Source: Vulcanococcus sp. SFB_649D_100_25 (GTDB lineage: Bacteria; Cyanobacteriota; Cyanobacteriia; PCC-6307; Cyanobiaceae). Taken from it: a stretch of DNA of 32,215 bases. The number at the start of each line of letters is the position of its first letter. Position 1 is the stretch's first letter. Made by a program: the position numbers and the translations under genes. Location of the stretch: the NCBI GenBank assembly GCA_030833825.1, contig JAURGL010000003.1:1-32215 (forward strand), written 5' to 3'. The notes under the pieces were generated by a model that saw only the letters and a program-made list of their open reading frames with translations, was not told the DNA's origin and searched no databases. This document shows positions 26,201 through 32,215 of the stretch, piece by piece.

Positions 26201-26559
26201 AGCAGGCCCTGCTGCCCGTAGCCCAGCGCCTGGCGCAGCTGGGCTTCCGCCTGGTGGCCACCGAGGGGACGGCGGCGAGCCTGCGTGAGGCGGGCCTCTC
26301 CGTTGAGACCGTCCTCAAGGTGCATGAGGGGCGCCCCAACATCGAGGATTCGATTCGCTCGGGGGAGATCCAGTTGGTGATCAACACCCCGGTGGGCCGG
26401 CAGGCCGCCCACGACGACAAATACCTCCGCCGCGCCGCGATCGATTACGCCGTCACCACCGTGACCACCCTCGCCGGCGCCCGCGCCGCCGTTGAAGGCA
26501 TCGCGGCCCTGCAGGGACAGGAGCTCGAGGTGGCGGCCCTCCAGGACATCCACGCCTGA
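23266..26559 (+). CDS. carB: Carbamoyl-phosphate synthase large subunit
   Basis: [38 protein letters not shown], two ATP-grasp repeats, MGS-like C-terminus. Confidence 0.98.
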   Translation: MPRRTDLRRILLLGSGPIVIGQACEFDYSGTQACKALRAEGFEVVLVNSNPASIMTDPEMADRTYIEPLTVDVVRRVIEKERPDALLPTMGGQTALNLAVALAKDGTLDQYGVELIGANLQAIEKAEDRDLFKKAMERIGVAVCPSGIATTLEEAEAVGDQIGSYPRIIRPAFTLGGSGGGIAYNPEEFRAICLSGLDASPVNQILIEQSLLGWKEFELEVMRDTADNVVIVCSIENLDPMGVHTGDSITVAPAQTLTDREYQRLRDQSIAIIREIGVDTGGSNIQFAINPANGDVIVIEMNPRVSRSSALASKATGFPIAKIAARLAVGYTLDEILNDITGKTPACFEPTIDYVVTKVPRFAFEKFRGSPAVLTTAMKSVGEAMAIGRNFEESFQKALRSLETGHAGWGCDRPDATPERSDLDRELRTPSPDRIFSVRTAMVHGYSDADIHRISAIDPWFLAKLRRILEAEQRLLKGRSLNDLNAEAFLSLKQLGFSDRQIAWATGSKELEVRNRRQGLGVNAVFKTVDTCAAEFASTTPYHYATYERPLERLTDDGTLELIAPETEVQPETRRKVMILGGGPNRIGQGIEFDYCCVHASFALQDEGFATVMVNSNPETVSTDYDTSDRLYFEPLTFEDVLNVIEAEKPEGVIVQFGGQTPLKLAIPLLRWLQSPAGQATGTRIWGTSPESIDTAEDREQFEAILRRLDIRQPRNGLARSEAEARAVAERVGYPVVVRPSYVLGGRAMEVVYGEEELNRYMVEAVNVEPDHPVLIDQYLENATEVDVDALCDATGRVVIGGLMEHIEPAGVHSGDSACALPSVSLEQEALATIRQWSEALALALQVNGLINLQFAIKDGLVYIIEANPRASRTVPFVAKATGAPLAKIASQIMSGKTLEQIGLTIEPKPPLQAVKEAVLPFKRFPGADSILGPEMRSTGEVMGTASSFGLAYAKAELGASEALPTSGTVFLSTHDRDKQALLPVAQRLAQLGFRLVATEGTAASLREAGLSVETVLKVHEGRPNIEDSIRSGEIQLVINTPVGRQAAHDDKYLRRAAIDYAVTTVTTLAGARAAVEGIAALQGQELEVAALQDIHA

Positions 26560-26613
26560 GGGCGGTGGCCTCGCTGAACCCCCTACGCTGACAAACCCGC
26601 CCCAGACCTAGCC

Positions 26614-27291
26614 GTGACCGTTGCCCCCAGCCCTGCCGTGATCACCGCCGGCAGCGATTGCAGCGCTGCTTTCCGCGCCGCCTACGAAAACCGCTACACC
26701 TGGGCCCCTGGTTTTGGCGGCTACAGCGGTCGCTGCGTCTGGGAACAGGGCGATCAGCGCGTGGAGGGCACCTTCACGGTGGGCGCTGACCTCAAGGCCC
26801 AGGTGGAGGGCATCGACAACGAGGAGATCCACAAGGCCATCGCCTCTCAACTGTGGGAGGTCTGCATTCACCGGGTCCGCCGCAGCTTCGAGCAGACCCA
26901 TGGCGAGAACACCTTCACCGCCGGCGACACCGATGCGGTGGGCACCGAGGTGATCGTGGGCGGCAAGAACGCCGGTGATCGCTACCGCATCAAGGGGGAT
27001 GTGGTAACGATGGTGCACCGCCACATCCACGGCACCGTGGTGACGATCTTCACCGAGAGCACCACCGACACCGGCAGCGGCTACCTCAGCCGCAGCTACA
27101 CCAGCCAATACGCCGATCCCGCCAGCGGTGCGGCCCGCGGCGGCAAGAGCACCTTCACCGACACCTTTGTCCCCCTGGCCGGCGAAGGCCCCTGGGTCCT
27201 GAGTGAGCGGGTGGTGGAGACCGAGGCCTTCGCTGAGACCCCCGCTGGTCGTCAGGTCTTCCGTTTCGAAGACCTCAAGGCCAATAGCTGA
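26614..27291 (+). CDS. DUF3386 family protein
   Basis: AFRAAYENRYTWAPGFGGYSGRCVWEQGDQRVEGTFTVG; GTG start. Confidence 0.85.
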   Translation: MTVAPSPAVITAGSDCSAAFRAAYENRYTWAPGFGGYSGRCVWEQGDQRVEGTFTVGADLKAQVEGIDNEEIHKAIASQLWEVCIHRVRRSFEQTHGENTFTAGDTDAVGTEVIVGGKNAGDRYRIKGDVVTMVHRHIHGTVVTIFTESTTDTGSGYLSRSYTSQYADPASGAARGGKSTFTDTFVPLAGEGPWVLSERVVETEAFAETPAGRQVFRFEDLKANS

Positions 27292-27340
27292 TCCAGAGCG
27301 GATGTGACACGATCCCGCCAGGTCTTGCCTGCGGGGTTGC

Positions 27341-28687
27341 GTGCAGCAGTTGCTGAATCAGATCAATGGTGTGGTCTGGGGACCGATCACCCTCTGGTTG
27401 ATCGGCCTCACGGGCTTGTACCTGATGCTGGGGCTCCGCTTCATGCCGCTGCGCCGCATTGGTTTTGCGGTGCGGCAGACCCTCGGTTCGATGCGCCATG
27501 CCTCGGGTGAGGGCGATGTCAGTGCCTTTGCCTCCTTGATGACCGCCCTGGCCGCCACTATCGGCACGGGCAATGTGGCGGGGGTGGCTGGAGCGATCGG
27601 CGTCGGGGGCCCCGGTGCGGTCTTCTGGATGTGGCTGATTGCCCTGGTCGGGATGGCCACCAAGTACGCCGAGTCGCTGCTCGCCGTGCATCACCGCGAG
27701 GTGGACGAATTGGGTGAACACGTCGGTGGACCGATGTATGTCATCCGCAATGGCCTTGGCAAGGGCTGGGGTTGGTTGGCGGTGCTGTTCGCCCTGTTCG
27801 GCACCCTCGCTGGCTTCGGGATCGGCAATGGGGTCCAGGCCCATGAGCTGGCCAAGGCGCTGAACCTTGCCTTCGGCATCCCCCCTCTGGCCACGGGCAT
27901 CGTGGTGGCTGCGATCACCTTTGCGGTGATCATCGGTGGCATCGAGCGGATTGGCCGGGTCGCCTCCGCTGTGGTGCCGTTTATGGCGATCGTCTACGTC
28001 GGGGGAGCCCTCACGATCCTGTTGGCCCATCTCGGAGAGATCCCTGCAGCCCTGGGCCTGATCCTGAGGGATGCCTTCAGTGCCCAGGCCCTGGCCGGCG
28101 GGGCCATCGGCGTGATGATCCAGAAAGGGATCGCCCGTGGGGTGTTCTCCAACGAAGCGGGCCTCGGGACCGCCCCCATCGCTCAGGCCGCCGCCAAGCC
28201 CGGTGATCCGGTCCTGCAGGGCTCCGTGGCGATGCTCGGCACCTTCATCGACACGATCATTGTCTGCACGATGACCGCTCTGGTGATCGTGATCAGTGGT
28301 GCCTGGTTGCCGATGGAGGGCGCCACTGCTCCCCAGGGGGTGGCCCTCACCATGGCGGCCTTTGACTGGGGCTTGCCGGGGGGATCCTGGCTGGTGACCT
28401 TCGGCACCGTCTTCTTCACCGCCACCACGATCCTGGGCTGGGGTTACTACAGCGAGCGCTGCCTGGAATTTCTGGTGGGGGTGAAAGGCATCAAGCCCTT
28501 CCGCCTGGTCTGGGTGGCCGTGGTGGTGCTGGGTTCGGTGGCCAGCTTTGATCTGATCTGGACCATCGCCGACATCCTCAACGGCCTGATGGCGATTCCC
28601 AACCTGATCAGCCTCCTGCTCCTCAGCGGAACGGTCTTTCAGCTCACCCGCCGCTACGACTTCAGCGCGGCACGGGGCCGCGACTGA
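27341..28687 (+). CDS. Sodium:alanine symporter family (AGCS) transporter
   Basis: ALAATIGTGNVAGVAGAIGVGGPGAVFWMWLIALVGMATKYAE, GVFSNEAGLGTAPIAQAAA. Confidence 0.95.
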   Translation: MQQLLNQINGVVWGPITLWLIGLTGLYLMLGLRFMPLRRIGFAVRQTLGSMRHASGEGDVSAFASLMTALAATIGTGNVAGVAGAIGVGGPGAVFWMWLIALVGMATKYAESLLAVHHREVDELGEHVGGPMYVIRNGLGKGWGWLAVLFALFGTLAGFGIGNGVQAHELAKALNLAFGIPPLATGIVVAAITFAVIIGGIERIGRVASAVVPFMAIVYVGGALTILLAHLGEIPAALGLILRDAFSAQALAGGAIGVMIQKGIARGVFSNEAGLGTAPIAQAAAKPGDPVLQGSVAMLGTFIDTIIVCTMTALVIVISGAWLPMEGATAPQGVALTMAAFDWGLPGGSWLVTFGTVFFTATTILGWGYYSERCLEFLVGVKGIKPFRLVWVAVVVLGSVASFDLIWTIADILNGLMAIPNLISLLLLSGTVFQLTRRYDFSAARGRD

Positions 28688-28798
28688 GTTGTGCGTTGAC
28701 CGTTGGCTAGCGCCTGGCTAGTCCCGGGGCAGACCGGTGGTCGGTTTACGCGCCCGCTTGAGCCGCATGGACCGGACTGCTTCCCAGCTCGCCTCGCC

Positions 28799-29281
28799 AT
28801 GCACGACCGTTTTCATCCGGGTTCGCCATTGGGCAAAGCCATCTTCTGGCTGTGCTTGATGGCCTACGGCCTCCACGTGATCGAGGAATACGACCTGGGT
28901 TGGCAGCCTTGGGCTGAGTCGGTCCTCGGGCTCCCGGTGACGTGGGGCGACTTCTACATCACCAATGGCTTCGGGGTGATTCCCCTGGGATTTCTCGCTG
29001 GTGCTGTGGGCTGGCAGGTCCCTGCCGCAGCCCTGTTGCTTCCCGGGGTGATGTTGGTGAATGCCGTGGGTTTTCACGTGCTCCCTGTTTTGCGCACCGG
29101 AGCGTTTTCACCGGGGCTGATCACGGCGCTCTTGTTGTTCTTCCCGCTGGCCGGGTGGTGCGTGATCACCGCATTCCTCCACTACCGCAAGGCCCTGTTG
29201 CTGGCCATGCCCCTGTCGGTCCTGATCATGGCCTTCCCGGTGGTGATCCTGTTGCTCAAGCCCGTCCTTGGATACAGCTGA
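28799..29281 (+). CDS. HXXEE domain-containing membrane protein
   Basis: YGLHVIEEYDLGW (HxxEE), multiple TM segments, GFHVL. Confidence 0.72.
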   Translation: MHDRFHPGSPLGKAIFWLCLMAYGLHVIEEYDLGWQPWAESVLGLPVTWGDFYITNGFGVIPLGFLAGAVGWQVPAAALLLPGVMLVNAVGFHVLPVLRTGAFSPGLITALLLFFPLAGWCVITAFLHYRKALLLAMPLSVLIMAFPVVILLLKPVLGYS

Positions 29282-29292
29282 GCGGTGCCCCC

Positions 29293-30003
29293 TCAGTGCT
29301 CCAGGTTGCAGCTCACCGCCAGCTCGAAGGGCACGCAGCTGTTCGGGAGCTCCAGCAGCTGGGCGGTGAGGGAGGCGATGTCGCTGGGTTGGCTCATGGC
29401 TTCCTTGGGCATGGCGTTGACGGCGGCCGCCATGTCGGTGTTCACCCAGCTGGGGCAGATCGCGGTGACACGGATGCCCTGCTCCCAGCCCTCGTTGCGC
29501 ATGGTCTGGCAGAGGCCCATCAGGGCGAACTTGCTGGCGGTGTAGCCCGCCAGGCGCCCCTTGGAGCGTTTCCCGCTCATCGACACCAGCACCACAATCC
29601 GCCCGGATCCATGGGCAGCGATGTGGGGCCAGGCTGCGCGGGTGAGGGTCCAGGGCCCCATCACATTCACATCCCAGAGCTGCTGGATGTCTGTGGCCTG
29701 ACCTGGTTCAAACAGCAAAGGGACCCGTGAGAACACCCCGGCGCAGTGCACCAGCGAGTCGATCGCCCCGAAGTGGGCCATGCTGGCCGTCACCCAGGCC
29801 TCAGCACTGCCTGCATCACTCGCGTCATAGGGGTGCAGCAGCACCCGCTCGGATCCAGCCCGCTGGGGATCCAGGCTGCTGCCCTTGAGGGCCTCCAGGT
29901 CCCGGATCCCCAGGCTGAGCCGATGCCCATCGGCGAGCAGCCGTTCGGCGATGGCCCGCCCGATGCCTCGGCTGGCCCCGCTGATCAGGATCGTCCGGGT
30001 CAT
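29293..30003 (-). CDS. SDR family oxidoreductase
   Basis: ILISGASRGIGRAIAERL, YTASKFALMGLCQTMRNE. Confidence 0.95.
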   Translation of the reverse strand: MTRTILISGASRGIGRAIAERLLADGHRLSLGIRDLEALKGSSLDPQRAGSERVLLHPYDASDAGSAEAWVTASMAHFGAIDSLVHCAGVFSRVPLLFEPGQATDIQQLWDVNVMGPWTLTRAAWPHIAAHGSGRIVVLVSMSGKRSKGRLAGYTASKFALMGLCQTMRNEGWEQGIRVTAICPSWVNTDMAAAVNAMPKEAMSQPSDIASLTAQLLELPNSCVPFELAVSCNLEH

Positions 30004-31365
30004 CTAGTTGGGCATGGTGACGAATTCTTCGGCCACCGTGGGGTGCAGGGCCATGGTGCGATCAAAGTCGGCCTTGGTGGCTCCCATGCCGATCGCAATC
30101 GCCGCCATCTGAATGATCTCAGCGGCGTGCTCCCCCACCATGTGGCAGCCCACCACCTTGCTGCTGGCACTCTCCACCACCAGCTTCAGGAGCACCTTGG
30201 GGTCCCGGGCCGGCAGGGCCTGGCTCATGGGCCGGAAGCGGGCCCGGTGAACCTTGACCCCATCAGCACCGAAACGCTCGATCGCCTGCTCCTCGGTCAG
30301 CCCGACCCCGGAGAGTTCCGGCTGGGAGAACACCGCGCTCGCCACCAGGTTGTGGTCCACCTGCCTTGGCTTGTGTCCCCAGATGGTGTCGGCCAGGGCC
30401 CGGCCTTCATCAATGGCAACCGGGGTGAGGTTGATCCGATCGGTGACGTCTCCGACGGCGTAGATGTGGGGCACGTTGGTGCCCTGAGCTGCATCCACCG
30501 GGATGCGGTGGCCTTCGCGGGCCACCCCGGCGGCCTCGAGGTTGAGGCCTTCCAGGAAGGGGCGGCGCCCCGTCGCCAGCAGGACCCCATTGCAGCCAAA
30601 GCGCTCCCCGCTCTGGCTGATCACCGTGAGATCACCAGGGCTCCCTTCGATGGCGGATGGGCTGTGGGTGAGTCGGATGTCGATCCCATCGGCCTGCATC
30701 GCCTCCTGCACGGCCCTGCCCGCTTCCAGGTCAAAGCCCCGCAGCAGGTGATCACCGCGCACCAGCTGGGTGACCTGCACCCCCAGGCCATTGAGGATGC
30801 CGGCGAATTCACAGGCGATGAAGCCGGCCCCCACCACCACCACCCGCTCCGGTAGGCGTTCGAGCTCGAACATGTCGTCGCTGACCCAGCCCAGTTCCGC
30901 CCCGGGAATGTTGGGCCGATGGGGACGCCCTCCAACGGCGATCAGGATTCGCTCGGCCTGCAGCCGGCGTCGTTCCTCGCCCTGAGGGCTCAGCACGCTG
31001 ATCGTCCGCTCATCGGCGAAACGCCCCCAGCCGCGGACCAGCTCAACACCGGCTTTCTCCAGGAAGCCGATGTGCAGTTGATTGAGGCGATCCACCTCGG
31101 CCCGCACCCGGCGCAGCAGATCGCTGCTGTCGTGGCTCACGGCTCCCACGCTCCAGCCGTAGCTGGCTGCATCGTCGAGCTGATGGCGTACGGCGGATCC
31201 GTAAACCATCAGTTTTTTAGGTACGCAGCCGCGGATCACGCAGGTGCCTCCCACCCGATCCCCCTCGACAATCGCCACCCGCGCCCCGTAGCTGGCTGCC
31301 CGCTTGGCCGCCGCCAGTCCACCGGAGCCGGCCCCGATCACCACCAGGTCGAAGTGCTCGCTCAT
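30004..31365 (-). CDS. gor: Glutathione-disulfide reductase
   Basis: GGTCVIRGCVPKKLMVYGS redox motif, FAD and NAD(P) Rossmann motifs, C-terminal TMALHPTVAEEFVTM; directly abuts SDR gene. Confidence 0.95.
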   Translation of the reverse strand: MSEHFDLVVIGAGSGGLAAAKRAASYGARVAIVEGDRVGGTCVIRGCVPKKLMVYGSAVRHQLDDAASYGWSVGAVSHDSSDLLRRVRAEVDRLNQLHIGFLEKAGVELVRGWGRFADERTISVLSPQGEERRRLQAERILIAVGGRPHRPNIPGAELGWVSDDMFELERLPERVVVVGAGFIACEFAGILNGLGVQVTQLVRGDHLLRGFDLEAGRAVQEAMQADGIDIRLTHSPSAIEGSPGDLTVISQSGERFGCNGVLLATGRRPFLEGLNLEAAGVAREGHRIPVDAAQGTNVPHIYAVGDVTDRINLTPVAIDEGRALADTIWGHKPRQVDHNLVASAVFSQPELSGVGLTEEQAIERFGADGVKVHRARFRPMSQALPARDPKVLLKLVVESASSKVVGCHMVGEHAAEIIQMAAIAIGMGATKADFDRTMALHPTVAEEFVTMPN

Positions 31366-31412
31366 GTCGAAGGGAGGCGGATGACTGACCACTGCCCCTT
31401 AAGCGTATAGCC

Positions 31413-31721
31413 ATGCTGTTATGCGCATATGCAACTAACGTGATTCATCTCAGGAACAGCGCCCATTCCTTCGCTCAGGCCTGCGAGCGGGTGCCCGCCG
31501 CCTGTCAGTCCCAGGGCTATGGCGTCCTTGCGCAGCACAACGTGGGGGACACCCTGCGGAGCAAGGGCATCGACTACGCCGGGCAGTGCGTCGTCTTCGA
31601 GATCTGTCAGCCCGCCCATGCGGCGGTGATCCTCCAGATCGATCCGACCCTGGCTTCCGCCTTGCCCTGCCGCCTCGCCGTCACCCAGCAGGGATCGGAC
31701 CGGCGGGTCGCTGCCCATTGA
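31413..31721 (+). CDS. DUF302 domain-containing protein (start 31413 or GTG 31440)
   Basis: FAQACERVPAACQSQGYGVLAQHNVGDTLRSKGIDYAGQCVVFEICQPAHAAVILQIDPTLASALPCRLAV. Confidence 0.8.
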   Translation: MLLCAYATNVIHLRNSAHSFAQACERVPAACQSQGYGVLAQHNVGDTLRSKGIDYAGQCVVFEICQPAHAAVILQIDPTLASALPCRLAVTQQGSDRRVAAH

Positions 31722-31781
31722 GCAGGCCCCGTTGCCGTCATCGGGCCCCTTAGAACAGGTTGAGCTTTTGGCCCCGGGTGG

Positions 31782-32215
31782 ATGTCTGCCGCGATTGCTG
31801 ATCCCCTCAGCTGGCAGGACCTGCAGGAGCTCCTCCCTCCCCAGGATGAGGCTCAGCTGCTGCAGGCCCGGATCGAAGGGCCCACCAACGCCCAGGCCCG
31901 CCTGCGCCTGTTCGGTCGGCCGGAATCAGAGGTGCGCGTCACCCTCTACCGCGACCATCACGCCTGGTGCCCCTACTGCCAGAAGGTCTGGCTCTGGCTT
32001 GAGGAGAAGCGGATCCCCTACCGGATCCGCAAGGTCACGATGTTCTGCTACGGCGAGAAGGAGCGCTGGTACAAGCAGATCGTTCCCTCCGGCATGCTCC
32101 CGGCCCTGGAGCTCGATGGGTCCTTGATCACGGAAAGCGATCAGATCCTGCAGGCCCTTGAGCAGGCCTTCGGGCCCCTGGAGGCCGGTCTCAGTGATCC
32201 GGATGTGTTCCCCCT
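31782..32215 (+). CDS. Glutathione S-transferase family protein, 3' truncated by window end
   Basis: [61 protein letters not shown]; true frame starts [13 protein letters not shown]. Confidence 0.9.
   Translation, partial: MSAAIADPLSWQDLQELLPPQDEAQLLQARIEGPTNAQARLRLFGRPESEVRVTLYRDHHAWCPYCQKVWLWLEEKRIPYRIRKVTMFCYGEKERWYKQIVPSGMLPALELDGSLITESDQILQALEQAFGPLEAGLSDPDVFP

Noticed and set aside
23701-26553. Long antisense ORFs over carB (23701-24621, 24628-25062, 25813-26553)
   Set aside because: Mirror-frame artefacts of high GC3 coding; no motifs or independent start signals.
29746-30855. 369-aa plus ORF antisense to SDR/gor
   Set aside because: Overlaps two genes with unambiguous motifs; composition is shadow-like.
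31732-32127. 131-aa ORF listed at the window end
   Set aside because: Wrong frame; the GST frame starting at 31782 gives clear GST motifs.

Overview
The window looks like a GC-rich segment of a picocyanobacterial chromosome (Synechococcus/Cyanobium-like). The taxonomic call is an inference from lineage-typical families: an Hlip, DUF3318, DUF3386, DUF2811, CGLD27 and CbiX with a His-rich tail. Gene density is high on both strands and most genes are housekeeping or conserved cyanobacterial families. These include a fatty acid desaturase, Zn-ADH, GH57, YjbQ, an L,D-transpeptidase lipoprotein, MIF, a ferredoxin-MBL fusion, CbiX, a GMC oxidoreductase, initiator tRNA-Met, a transaldolase-like protein, asparaginase II, RsfS, CarB, an AGCS symporter, an SDR, glutathione reductase and a GST. 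I saw no CRISPR array, transposase, integrase, rRNA or recognisable defence island. The best leads are: (1) two sigma-70-like genes that lack region 4, near a LuxR-type HTH gene, with a strikingly symmetric palindrome array upstream of one of them; (2) an un-tracked 23-aa transmembrane micro-ORF; (3) an HLR1/RpaB-like site on an un-tracked 47-aa Hlip gene; (4) a possible frameshifted small gene after the ADH; (5) a one-TM small protein translationally coupled to a GMC oxidoreductase; (6) a DnaA-box-like pair in the long cbiX-DUF2811 intergenic region. All family calls come from reading motifs by eye; no database search was run.
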